From the NCBI RefSeq assembly GCF_033949425.1, contig NZ_JAXAVX010000010.1:62001-126000 (forward strand): a stretch of DNA of 64,000 nt, read 5' to 3'. A model generated the notes under the pieces. That model was not told the DNA's origin and searched no databases. It saw nothing but the letters and a program-made list of their open reading frames with translations. The translations under genes and the position numbers were made by a program. The DNA is from Patulibacter brassicae. Its GTDB lineage: Bacteria; Actinomycetota; Thermoleophilia; Solirubrobacterales; Solirubrobacteraceae. Numbering within the stretch: position 1 is the first letter of the stretch; every line of letters begins with the position of its first letter. This document shows positions 42,262 to 50,608 of this stretch, piece after piece.

Positions 42262-43277
42262 GCGACCCGGGCGAGCACGACGAGCCGCGCCGGCGCGAGC
42301 GCCGCGCGCGTCCGCGGTCCGCGAGCGGGCCGCTGCGCGCGTGGGGCGCGCTGACGAGCGCCCAGCAGCGCACGGCGGTGGCGGCGATCGTCGTCCTCAT
42401 CAGCCTCCAGGCGCCGTGGTACACCGAGACGCTGACGCCGGTCGGCACGCGCCGGGCGACGATCACGGAGAACACGATCTCCGCCCTCGGCGCCTTCTCG
42501 TTCGTCGAGGCGGCGGTCCTGCTCGTCGGCGGCGCGGTGCTCGCGCTCACCTGGGGCCGGGCGACCGACCGGCGCTTCTCGCTCCCGTTCCCCGACGGCA
42601 CGCTCGTGGTCGCGGCCGCCGGGTGGGTCGGGCTGCTCGTCGTGTACCGCCTCTTCGACCGCCCCGACACGGAGATCGTGGGACAGGTCAGTCGCTCCGT
42701 CGGGCTCTCGTGGGGGATCTTCGCGAGCCTCGCCGCCGTCGGGCTCCTGCTCGCGTGCGGGCTGGACCAGCGGCGCGCCGGGGCGCCGCGCCGCGGCCCG
42801 GTCCCCGAGCCGCGAGGCCCCCGCGTGGATCCGGCGACCGTCGTCGTCGGGCGCGAGGAGCGCCGCCGCAGCCGCCCCGCGACCCCGGAGCCCGAGACGC
42901 GCGTCGCGCGCCGCCGCGAGGTCGCCGAGGAGCGTCCGGCGCCCGACGCGGAGACCCGGGTGACGCGTCGGCGCGAGCGCACGACGATGCCGGAGCCCGA
43001 GACCCGCGTCGCGCGCTCGCGCGGAGAGGAGCGACCCGCCGCCGGTACCGGCGAGCGCCCCGCGCGGTCCGACGACGGTGGCTGGGAGGTGCCGGACGCC
43101 GTCGTCGAGCGTCCCCGGCCCCGCCCGCCGGCCCCCGACGAGGAGCGGACGCGCGCGCTCGGGCGCTCCGAGGCCACGCGGCTGCTGCGCGAGTCCGGGA
43201 TCGATGCCGACGACCCGCGTCCGGCGCGGCCCCGCCGGCCGTCCCACGGCGAGCCGCCGCGCGACGAGCGCGGCTGA
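42258..43277 (+). CDS. four-helix membrane protein with charged C-terminal repeats
   Basis: 339 aa, ATGA overlap with the previous gene. TM helices lie near residues 38-55, 77-96, 115-132 and 145-165; the region ISLQAPWYTETLTPVG faces outside. The cytosolic C-terminal half is Arg/Glu/Pro-rich with ETRVARRR-type repeats (three copies near 205-255) and ends in LGRSEATRLLRESGIDADDP. Unknown function; third member of the ArsA operon. Confidence 0.7.
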   Translation: MSDPGEHDEPRRRERRARPRSASGPLRAWGALTSAQQRTAVAAIVVLISLQAPWYTETLTPVGTRRATITENTISALGAFSFVEAAVLLVGGAVLALTWGRATDRRFSLPFPDGTLVVAAAGWVGLLVVYRLFDRPDTEIVGQVSRSVGLSWGIFASLAAVGLLLACGLDQRRAGAPRRGPVPEPRGPRVDPATVVVGREERRRSRPATPEPETRVARRREVAEERPAPDAETRVTRRRERTTMPEPETRVARSRGEERPAAGTGERPARSDDGGWEVPDAVVERPRPRPPAPDEERTRALGRSEATRLLRESGIDADDPRPARPRRPSHGEPPRDERG

Positions 43278-43282
43278 GCGGC

Positions 43283-43594
43283 CTACGGCTGCTGGTCGCG
43301 CGCGTCCCGCTCGGCCTCGCGCCGCTCCCGCGACTCGCGCTGGGTCTCGTTCTGGGGCACCTCGGTGCCCCGCAGCGGGTCGGGAGCCGGGCCGGGGCTG
43401 TCGCGCCACGCCCCGAAGCCGCCGACGAGCATCCCGAACGTCGCGGCGAAGAGCAGCACGATGCCGGTGGCGACGGTCGCGCGCGACCGGACGAGGTGCC
43501 CGAGCAGCACGATCGCCATCGCCACGCCCATCGCGACGACCACCACCGTGGCCGAGATGGCGGTCGCGAGCAGGCCGATCGGGGTCCCCTCCAC
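43283..43594 (-). CDS. small two-helix membrane protein
   Basis: 103 aa from GTG 43594; the frame also opens upstream but would run into the moxR start. Two TM helices (about residues 8-30 and 37-58) followed by a charged tail rich in Glu/Arg (TQRESRERREAERDARD). Convergent with the previous gene (5 bp), divergent from moxR. Not recognised. Confidence 0.55.
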   Translation of the reverse strand: MEGTPIGLLATAISATVVVVAMGVAMAIVLLGHLVRSRATVATGIVLLFAATFGMLVGGFGAWRDSPGPAPDPLRGTEVPQNETQRESRERREAERDARDQQP

Positions 43595-43652
43595 CGGCCC
43601 AGGATCCCACAGCGACCGCACGCCGGTCCGCGGGCCCGACCCGGGTCGCCCA

Positions 43653-43658
43653 TAGAAT
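43653..43658 (+). promoter_or_regulatory. -10 hexamer TAGAAT deciding the GTG start of moxR
   Basis: TAGAAT, 7 bases before GTG 43666. A second in-frame GTG follows at 43672; the distance favours the first. Confidence 0.6.
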
Positions 43659-43665
43659 CGGGGTC

Positions 43666-44568
43666 GTGTCCGTGACTCCCGCATCCGTCGAGGAGCTCGA
43701 CGCCGCGCTGCGCGGCGTCGGCTACCTGCCCGCCACGCGCACCTCGCTGGTCTCGCACCTCGCGATCCAGCTCGACAAGCCGGTGCTCGTCGAGGGCCCC
43801 GCCGGCGTCGGCAAGACGGAGCTCGCCAAGGCGCTCGCGAGCGTCCTGGACCGCGACCTGATCCGCCTGCAGTGCTACGAGGGCCTGGACGAGGCCAAGG
43901 CGCTGTACGAGTGGAACTACCGCAAGCAGCTGCTGCGGATCCAGGCCGAGCACGGCGCTCCGGCCGGAGCGCAGGAGGAGGGCGGCTGGGGCGACGTCCG
44001 CGACGACGTGTTCGGCGAGGAGTTCCTGCTGCGCCGGCCGCTCCTGCAGGCGATCGTCAGCGAGAAGCCCGTCGTGCTGCTGATCGACGAGATCGACAAG
44101 ACCGATCAGGAGTTCGAGGCGATGCTCCTCGAGCTGCTCTCGGACTTCCAGATCACGATCCCCGAGCTCGGCCGGGTCGCCGCGACGACCCAGCCCGTCG
44201 TCCTGCTGACCTCGAACAACACCCGCGAGCTCACCGAGGCGCTGAAGCGGCGCTGCCTCTACCTGTGGCTCGACTACCCGGAGCTCGAGCACGAGCTGGA
44301 GATCGTCCGCTCGCGGGTCCCGGGCCTGTCGGCGACGGTGTCGCGCCGGCTCGTGGAGGTCGTCGGCGAGGTCCGCGACCTCGACCTGAAGAAGCCGCCG
44401 TCGATCGCCGAGTCGATCGACTGGGCGCGGACGCTGCTCCTGCTCGGCGCCGAGGACCTCGACCAACGGGTCTTCCGCGACACCCTGTCGGTGATCGTGA
44501 AGCACCGGACCGACCTCGACCTCGTCGCCGAGCGGGTGGGCGTGCGCCTGCCCGCCGCCGCGGACTGA
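43666..44568 (+). CDS. MoxR-type AAA+ ATPase
   Basis: 300 aa from GTG 43666. Walker A EGPAGVGKTELAKAL, EWNYRKQLLRIQ, Walker B VVLLIDEIDKTDQEFEA, sensor 1 TSNNTRELTEALKRRCLYLWLDYPE. MoxR ATPases pair with VWA proteins to insert metals or remodel enzyme complexes; this CO-dehydrogenase CoxD-like subtype matches the CoxE-like partner 28 bp downstream. The frame is open far upstream, but the leaderless hexamer marks the start. Confidence 0.9.
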   Translation: MSVTPASVEELDAALRGVGYLPATRTSLVSHLAIQLDKPVLVEGPAGVGKTELAKALASVLDRDLIRLQCYEGLDEAKALYEWNYRKQLLRIQAEHGAPAGAQEEGGWGDVRDDVFGEEFLLRRPLLQAIVSEKPVVLLIDEIDKTDQEFEAMLLELLSDFQITIPELGRVAATTQPVVLLTSNNTRELTEALKRRCLYLWLDYPELEHELEIVRSRVPGLSATVSRRLVEVVGEVRDLDLKKPPSIAESIDWARTLLLLGAEDLDQRVFRDTLSVIVKHRTDLDLVAERVGVRLPAAAD

Positions 44569-44596
44569 CGCCGGGGCGCGGGAGGCGAGAGGCGGC

Positions 44597-46228
44597 ATGA
44601 GCAGCAGCGGCGCCGGTCCCTCCGGTCCCATCCACGGCCTGCGCTCCAGCGTCGGCGGCCTGGCGCCCGGCGACCGGCCGGGCATCGCCGCGGGGACCCC
44701 GGGCGCCGGCCGGGCGGCCGCCCACCAGGCGAGCGCCCGGAAGCTCCGCCAGGCGGCCATCCACGCCTCGGCCCCCGCCACCGGCGGGCTCGCCGGGCAG
44801 CTCGTCGCGTTCGGCGAGGAGCTGCGAGGCGAGGGGATGTCGGTCGGCACGAGCGAGCTGCTCGACGCGTTCGCCGCGCTCGACGCGATCCCCTGGACCG
44901 CGCGCGAGCCGTTCCGCGAGACGCTCGCGGCGACGCTGGCGAAGTCGCCCGACGACCGCCGCGTCTTCGATCTCGTCTTCGACCGCTTCTTCTTCCGCGC
45001 CGGCGAGGCGGAGGCGCTGCGCCACCACGCGACCGACGCCGACCTGCGCGAGACCGCCCAGGACGGCGGGGACGCGGCGTCCGGCGAGGGCCCCGAGGAG
45101 GGCGAGGGCGCCGGCGGAGGCGGGGGCGAGCTCGACCTCGAGGCGCTGCGGGAGGCGATCGCCCGCGCGATCGCGACGGGCGACGACGGCGGCGCGCTGA
45201 CCGATCTCGCCCGCCTGGCGATCGCCGGCGTCGGCGGCCAGGTCCAGGGCTCCGGCGTCGTCGGCGTCGACGTCCAGCGGATCCGCCGTGCGCTGGACCT
45301 CAAGGCCGAGCCGAACCCCGACGCGCCGGAGGACGATCCGCGGCGCCAGGGCCTGCCCCGCGAGGGGATCCGCGCGTTCGAGCAGGCGCTGCGCCAGGAG
45401 CTCGAGCGCCGCCGGATCGAGCAGGTCGGCGAGCTGCCGCCCGCCCGGGCGCTGAACCAGATGGACCGGGCGCTGCCCAGCTCGCCCGGCCAGGACCTGT
45501 CGGAGGTCCACCGCGTCGTCCGGCAGCTCAAGCGGCGCCTGAACACCCAGGGCCACGAGCTCCGCGGCCGCCGGCGCAGGACCCAGGTGGACCTCCGCGC
45601 GACGCTGCGCGCGTCGCTGCAGACCGGCGGCGTGCCGGTCGACGTGAAGGAGAAGGCCATCCGGCCGCGGCGGCCGGAGATCTTCGTGCTCTGCGACGTG
45701 TCGACGTCGGTGACGAGCGCGTCGCTCTTCTTCCTCTCGGTGATGCACGCGCTGCACGACGCGTTCCGCAAGATGCGCTCGTTCGTCTTCGTCGAGCGGA
45801 TCAGCGAGGTCACCGAGCTCTTCGAGCGCGAGCGGGAGTTCCAGGACGTCGCGCAGGCGATCGGGCGCGACGCCGGCGTCGCGGACGTCTCGGGCTACAC
45901 GGACTACGGTCGCGTCTGGCGCGAGTTCCTCGAGCGGACCGAGGACGAGCTGCACCCCCGGGCGACGGTCATCGTCCTCGGCGATGCCCGGACGAACGGG
46001 CGCGAGCCGGCCGAGGCGGCGTTCGCGCGGATCGCCGAGCGGGCCGGCCGGACCTTCTGGCTGAACCCCGAGCCGCGGCTCTACTGGGACTACGGCGACT
46101 CGGTCATCAGCCGCTACGCGCCGTTCTGCCAGGTCCACGAGTGCTGGACCGCCGACCAGCTCGAGGCGTTCGTCGCGGCGCTCACGCGCGTCGGCCCGGT
46201 CGAGCCGCAGGCTCCCCCGCGGCGGTGA
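44597..46228 (+). CDS. VWA domain (CoxE-like) protein
   Basis: 543 aa. N-terminal region AGQLVAFGEELRGEGMSVGTSELLDAFAALDAI, a Gly/Glu-rich acidic linker near residues 160-180, helical middle, and a C-terminal VWA domain with MIDAS motif FVLCDVSTSVTSAS, DYGRVWREFL and VIVLGDARTNG. Partner of the MoxR ATPase. No CO dehydrogenase or other target enzyme is encoded here. Its stop overlaps the ABC ATPase start (GTGA), so the transporter is coupled to it. Confidence 0.88.
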   Translation: MSSSGAGPSGPIHGLRSSVGGLAPGDRPGIAAGTPGAGRAAAHQASARKLRQAAIHASAPATGGLAGQLVAFGEELRGEGMSVGTSELLDAFAALDAIPWTAREPFRETLAATLAKSPDDRRVFDLVFDRFFFRAGEAEALRHHATDADLRETAQDGGDAASGEGPEEGEGAGGGGGELDLEALREAIARAIATGDDGGALTDLARLAIAGVGGQVQGSGVVGVDVQRIRRALDLKAEPNPDAPEDDPRRQGLPREGIRAFEQALRQELERRRIEQVGELPPARALNQMDRALPSSPGQDLSEVHRVVRQLKRRLNTQGHELRGRRRRTQVDLRATLRASLQTGGVPVDVKEKAIRPRRPEIFVLCDVSTSVTSASLFFLSVMHALHDAFRKMRSFVFVERISEVTELFEREREFQDVAQAIGRDAGVADVSGYTDYGRVWREFLERTEDELHPRATVIVLGDARTNGREPAEAAFARIAERAGRTFWLNPEPRLYWDYGDSVISRYAPFCQVHECWTADQLEAFVAALTRVGPVEPQAPPRR

Positions 46229-46965
46229 GCACCGCGGCGCTGACCGCGCGCGGCCTGCGCCACGCGTTCGGCCCGCTGCCGGTGCTCGACGGCATCGACC
46301 TCGACGTCGCCGACGGCGAGGTCGTGGCGCTCGTCGGCCCGTCCGGGTGCGGCAAGTCGACGCTGCTGGAGCTCGCGTGCGGGCTCCAGCAGCCCGACGG
46401 CGGGTCGATCGACGCCCGCCCCGCGGGGCTCATGCCCCAGCGGGACCTCCTGCTGCCCTGGCTCGACGCCCGGGACAACGTCGCCCTGCCGCTGCGCGTG
46501 GCGGGGACGGCGCGCCGCGAGGCCCGCGCGACCGCGCAGGGGCTGCTCGATCACGTCGGGCTCGGCGCGTTCGCCCGCAGCGCGCCGGACGCGCTGTCGG
46601 GCGGCATGCGCCAGCGGGTGTCGTTCCTGCGCGCGGTGGCGGGCGACCGCGACCTGCTCTGCCTCGACGAGCCGTTCGGCGCGCTGGACGCGATCACCCG
46701 CGAGGCGCTGCGCCACTGGCTCGCCGACCGCCTGGCGGAGCGGTCGCGCAGCGTCCTGCTCGTCACCCACGACGTCGAGGAGGCCGCGCTGCTGGCCGAG
46801 CGCGTCGTCGTGCTCTCGCCGCGTCCCGCCCGGGTGACCGCGACCGTCGCGATCGACGCCGGGCCGGCCCGGGACCGCACGGCGACCGACGCGGCGATCG
46901 TGGCGGCGCGCCGCACGATCCACGAGGCGCTGCAGACCGCGATCGCCGCCGGGGCGCCCGCGTGA
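46225..46965 (+). CDS. ABC transporter ATP-binding protein (nitrate/taurine/thiamine-precursor type)
   Basis: 246 aa from GTG 46225. Walker A LVGPSGCGKSTLLELACG, Q-loop GLMPQRDLLLPWLDARDN, signature LSGGMRQRVSFLRAV, Walker B LLCLDEPFGALDAITRE, H-loop LVTHDVEEA. This matches the TauB/SsuB/ThiZ group. Coupled by GTGA to both the VWA gene and the permease. Confidence 0.93.
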   Translation: MSTAALTARGLRHAFGPLPVLDGIDLDVADGEVVALVGPSGCGKSTLLELACGLQQPDGGSIDARPAGLMPQRDLLLPWLDARDNVALPLRVAGTARREARATAQGLLDHVGLGAFARSAPDALSGGMRQRVSFLRAVAGDRDLLCLDEPFGALDAITREALRHWLADRLAERSRSVLLVTHDVEEAALLAERVVVLSPRPARVTATVAIDAGPARDRTATDAAIVAARRTIHEALQTAIAAGAPA

Positions 46966-47813
46966 GCGCCCCGGCTCCCGACCCGGTCCCCGGCGCACGG
47001 GCGTCGCGACGCGCGCGGCGCGCGTCCGGCAGCGCCCTGCCGCTCGCCGTGCGGATCGCGCTCGGCCTGCTCGGGCCCCTCGTCGTCCTCGGGGCGTGGG
47101 AGGCGTACTGCCGGCTCGCGGACGTCGACGACCTGCTGCTGCCGCCGCCCAGCCAGGTCGGCACGGCGCTGGTCGACGACCGGTCGATCCTCTGGGACGC
47201 GTTCCGCGTCACGGGCCAGGAGATCGCGCTCGGCCTTCTCGCGGCGCTCGCCGTCGGCGCCCTGCTGGCCCTCGCGATGCACCTCTCGCGGGTCGTCCGG
47301 GCGCTGCTGGGTCCGCTCGTCGTCGGCTCGCAGGCGATCCCGCTGCCGGTGCTGGCGCCGATCCTCGTCTTCTGGCTCGGCTTCGGCGTCGCGCCGAAGG
47401 TCGCCATCGTCGCGATCATCTGCTTCTTCCCGATCACCGTCGCGACCCTCGACGCGCTGGACCGGGTCGACCCCGCCTACGCCCGCCTCCTGCGCACGAT
47501 GGGCGCCTCGCGCCTGCAGCGCCTGCGGTGGGTCGAGCTGCCCGCCGCCCTGCCGGCCGCGCTCTCGGGCGCGAAGGTCTCCGTGGCGATCGCCGCGATC
47601 GCGGCGGTCTTCGCCGAGTACGCCGGCAGCGAGGAGGGACACGGCGGGCTGGGCCGCACGATCCAGTCCGCGCAGTCGAACCTCGCCACCGACCGGGCGC
47701 TCGCCGCGGTCGCGATCCTCGCCGCGTTCGCGGTGCTGACGACCGGAGCGCTCGCCGCCGCGCAGCGCTTCCTGGCACCCTGGGCGCATCGCGGATCGGA
47801 CGGTGCCCGGTGA
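46962..47813 (+). CDS. ABC transporter permease
   Basis: 283 aa from GTG 46962. Six TM helices; the EAA loop is RLLRTMGASRLQRLRWVELPAALPAALSGAKVS. N-terminal 25 residues are basic and disordered. Belongs with the adjacent ATPase and lipoprotein as a complete importer. Confidence 0.92.
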   Translation: MSAPAPDPVPGARASRRARRASGSALPLAVRIALGLLGPLVVLGAWEAYCRLADVDDLLLPPPSQVGTALVDDRSILWDAFRVTGQEIALGLLAALAVGALLALAMHLSRVVRALLGPLVVGSQAIPLPVLAPILVFWLGFGVAPKVAIVAIICFFPITVATLDALDRVDPAYARLLRTMGASRLQRLRWVELPAALPAALSGAKVSVAIAAIAAVFAEYAGSEEGHGGLGRTIQSAQSNLATDRALAAVAILAAFAVLTTGALAAAQRFLAPWAHRGSDGAR

Positions 47814-47883
47814 CCCGGCGCCCGCTCACCCCGCACGCGCAACGCTTCCCGGTGGCCCACGCCGCCCGACCCGGAGACGCTCG

Positions 47884-48978
47884 ATGACCCGACGACCGCT
47901 CTTGCTGACCTGCGCCCTGCTGGCCGCGCTGCTGCTCACCGCCTGCGGCGAGAAGCCGGAGGACCTCTCCGACGAGCGGCCGCCGACGACCCGCCTCTCG
48001 GTGCTCCTGGACTACCTGCCCAACGCGAACCACGCCGGGATCTACCAGGCGCGCGAGAGCGGGGGCTTCGCGAAGGCCGGCCTCGACGTCGACCTGCGGA
48101 CCCCGAGCGACCCGGCCACGGTCCTCAACCAGCTGACCGCCGGCAAGGTCGACCTGGCGATCACCTACGAGCCCGAGGTGCTGCTCGCGCAGGCCGCCGG
48201 CAAGGACGTCACGGCGGTCGCCGCGATCGTCACGAAGCCGCTGACGTCGCTCATCAGCCTGCCGAAGGCGAAGATCTCCAAGCCCGCGGACCTGCGCGGG
48301 AAGACCGTCGGTACCGCCGGGATCCCCTACCAGACCGCCTACCTGCGCACGATCCTGCGGGAGGCGGGCGTCGACCCGTCCGACGTCAAGCAGGTGAACG
48401 TCGGCTTCAACCTCAACCGGGCGCTCGTCTCCGGCCGCGTCGACGCCACGCTGGGCGCGTACTGGAACTACGAGGGGCTCGAGCTGGAGCGCGCCGACCG
48501 CAAGCCGGTCGTCGTGCCGGTCGACGAGCTCGGCGTGCCGCGCTACGACGAGCTCGTGCTCGTCGCGCGCAGCCGGACGCTGGCCGAGAAGGAGTCCGGC
48601 GTGCGCCGGTTCGTGCGGGCGCTCGCCAACGGCTACGAGGCGGTCCGGCGCGACCCCGCCGTGGGCACCGAGGCGCTCGTGAAGGCCAACCCCGACCTCG
48701 ACCGCGGCCTGCAGGGCGCGGCGATCCGCCGGACCGTCCGCGAGGGCGCGTTCTTCCCCGCCGAGCCGCGCCGCCCGTGGGGCTGGCTCAGCACGGACGA
48801 CTGGGCCGACTACGGCCAGTGGATGGTCGACAACGCGCTGCTCACCCGCCCGATCCCGCTGGACAACGTCGTGACGACCGACTTCCTGCCCGGCGAGGGC
48901 GCGGGCGGCGAGGGCCGCAAGAGCCCGAGCGGCGCGGAGCGCCCGTCGCAGGTCCCCGAGGGCGTCCGGGGGCCGTAG
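47884..48978 (+). CDS. NMT1/ThiY-like substrate-binding lipoprotein
   Basis: 364 aa. Signal peptide with lipobox LLLTACG (Cys 21). The mature start SVLLDYLPNANHAGIYQARESGGFAKAGLDV resembles ThiY/THI5-type proteins that bind the thiamine pyrimidine HMP or its precursors; LAITYEPEVLLAQA and GKTVGTAGIPYQTAY continue the fold. Riboflavin or aromatic sulfonate relatives look similar, so the ligand is uncertain. Start set by GGAG 7 bases before ATG 47884. No thiamine riboswitch seen upstream. Confidence 0.85.
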   Translation: MTRRPLLLTCALLAALLLTACGEKPEDLSDERPPTTRLSVLLDYLPNANHAGIYQARESGGFAKAGLDVDLRTPSDPATVLNQLTAGKVDLAITYEPEVLLAQAAGKDVTAVAAIVTKPLTSLISLPKAKISKPADLRGKTVGTAGIPYQTAYLRTILREAGVDPSDVKQVNVGFNLNRALVSGRVDATLGAYWNYEGLELERADRKPVVVPVDELGVPRYDELVLVARSRTLAEKESGVRRFVRALANGYEAVRRDPAVGTEALVKANPDLDRGLQGAAIRRTVREGAFFPAEPRRPWGWLSTDDWADYGQWMVDNALLTRPIPLDNVVTTDFLPGEGAGGEGRKSPSGAERPSQVPEGVRGP

Positions 48979-49055
48979 GCGCCGCGGAGTCCCGCACCGG
49001 GCTCGGGGTCCGACGGTCCCACCGCCGGGGCGGCGTGTGCCGCCGCCCCTGGCGC

Positions 49056-49061
49056 TAGCCT
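49056..49061 (+). promoter_or_regulatory. -10 hexamer TAGCCT of the 107-aa gene
   Basis: TAGCCT, 10 bases before ATG 49072. Confidence 0.45.
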
Positions 49062-49071
49062 CGGGGGCGTC

Positions 49072-49395
49072 ATGTCCTGGTCGCCTCCCGAGCCCGACCT
49101 CGACCTCCGCGCGGTGGCGGCGGAGGCGGTGCCCAGCGAGCTCGTCGACGGCGAGCTCATCGCCGTCGAGGCGACCGCCCGCGAGCTCGAGCCGCGCCGC
49201 TCGGCGAAGGCCGTCGCCGTCCAGGCGGCCGCCGTGGCGACGACCGGCTTCGTCGCCGGCGCGATCGCCACCGCGGTCGTCGCGCACCGCAGCGCCGCCG
49301 CGCGGCGCCGCCCGGCGCTCCCGCGCGGCGTCGAGGTGCTCGACACCCAGCGCTTCGTCGTCGACGTCCATCGCGTGCGCGTCCGCGCGCGCTGA
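49072..49395 (+). CDS. small membrane-associated protein, unknown
   Basis: 107 aa. Acidic N-terminus, one hydrophobic helix (about residues 50-67, AVQAAAVATTGFVAGAIATAVVA), basic C-terminus ending in EVLDTQRFVVDVHRVRVRAR. Not recognised. Followed 5 bp later by the AlkA-like gene, so likely one transcript. Confidence 0.6.
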   Translation: MSWSPPEPDLDLRAVAAEAVPSELVDGELIAVEATARELEPRRSAKAVAVQAAAVATTGFVAGAIATAVVAHRSAAARRRPALPRGVEVLDTQRFVVDVHRVRVRAR

Positions 49396-49400
49396 GCGCG

Positions 49401-50606
49401 GTGCCCGGTCGTCCGGTCGCGACCGGTCCGGCGGAGCGCCGGATCGTCGTCGCGCCCGTCGGTCCCTACCGCCTGCCCGGGGGCTCGCCCGAGGGGCAGC
49501 AGCGCCGCGAGGGCGGGATCGTGCGGCGCGTGGAGCGCGTCGACGGTCGTCTCGTCCTCCTGCGCGCGGCGCTGCGGGCCGACGGCCGCCTCGCGCTCGG
49601 CGCCACCGCCGCCGAGCCCTCGGGGGACGACGCGGCCCTCCTCGACCGCGCGCTGACGCGCTGGCGGCGGATCCTCGCCTGCGACGAGGACCTGCGCCCG
49701 TTCCTCGCCGCCCACCGCGGCGACGCGCTGATCGGCCCGTCGCTGCGCGACCGGCCGTGGCTGCGGCCGAGCCGGCGCGGGTCGCTCTTCGAGGCGCTGG
49801 TCTGCGCGGTGTGCGAGCAGCTCATCGCGTTCGAGGACGCCGTGCGGATCGAGCGCCGGATCGCGTGGCGCCACGGCGCCGCGCTGGGGCTCGACGCGCG
49901 CGACGGGGTCATCGGGCTGGAGCGCGGCTCCGGCGCGGCGGGACGGCTGCGGCGACGGGGCGCCCGGCGGGTGCTCTGGGCGCTGCCGAGCGCCGAGGAG
50001 GTCGCCGCGCGGCTCGTCCCCGCCCACTTCGAGGCGTGCGGCCTGGCCCCCGCGCGGGCGCAGGCGCTGCACCGCGCGGCCCGCGAGCTCGCCGCCGGGC
50101 GGCTGGACCCGCACGGCCGCGGCGCGGCGGCGGCCGTCCCCCACGCCGGCCTCGACCGGGACGGCGAGCGGGTGCTGGGCCGCCTCGACGCGATCCCGGA
50201 GATCGGCTCCTGGACGCTCGCGCTCGTGGCCACCCAGGTCCTCGGACGCCTCGACCGGCCCCCGTCCGGCGACCTGAACCTCGTCAAGGCCCTCGGGCGG
50301 ATGCGCACCGGCGACCCGCGCGCCCGGGCGACGGAGGCCGAGGTCGACGCGCTGCTGGCCCGCTACGCGCCGTGGGGAGCGCTCGCCGCCGCGCACGTCA
50401 TGGCCACCCGGGGCGAGGCCCTGCCGCGAGAGCGGGACCTGCCGCAGGCCACGACGCCCGCCCCCGCCCGGCCGGCGCCCGTGGCGGCGCCGGCCCCGGC
50501 CGGCCCGCTCGCCGTCCGGGTGCTCGCCCCGGCGCGGCGCCGGGCCGGCGCCCCGGCGCCGGCGACCGACGTCGAGCCGCTGGCCCCGCGCCCCGTCGCG
50601 GCGTAG
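49401..50606 (+). CDS. DNA-3-methyladenine glycosylase/AlkA-like HhH-GPD protein
   Basis: 401 aa from GTG 49401. Excises alkylated bases. The AlkA-type N-terminal beta domain is about 1-110, then SLFEALVCAVCEQLIAFEDAVRIERRI (start of the helical domain), the helix-hairpin-helix region LDAIPEIGSWTLALVATQVLG and catalytic Asp in PPSGDLNLVKALG. The last 70 residues are Ala/Pro-rich and disordered. Convergent with the GNAT gene, 2 bp between stops. Confidence 0.85.
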   Translation: MPGRPVATGPAERRIVVAPVGPYRLPGGSPEGQQRREGGIVRRVERVDGRLVLLRAALRADGRLALGATAAEPSGDDAALLDRALTRWRRILACDEDLRPFLAAHRGDALIGPSLRDRPWLRPSRRGSLFEALVCAVCEQLIAFEDAVRIERRIAWRHGAALGLDARDGVIGLERGSGAAGRLRRRGARRVLWALPSAEEVAARLVPAHFEACGLAPARAQALHRAARELAAGRLDPHGRGAAAAVPHAGLDRDGERVLGRLDAIPEIGSWTLALVATQVLGRLDRPPSGDLNLVKALGRMRTGDPRARATEAEVDALLARYAPWGALAAAHVMATRGEALPRERDLPQATTPAPARPAPVAAPAPAGPLAVRVLAPARRRAGAPAPATDVEPLAPRPVAA

Positions 50607-50608
50607 GC

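Noticed and set aside
46180..47789. large minus-strand frames opposite the ABC transporter
   Set aside because: Antisense low-complexity Arg/Asp-rich translations; the plus-strand ABC genes are intact.
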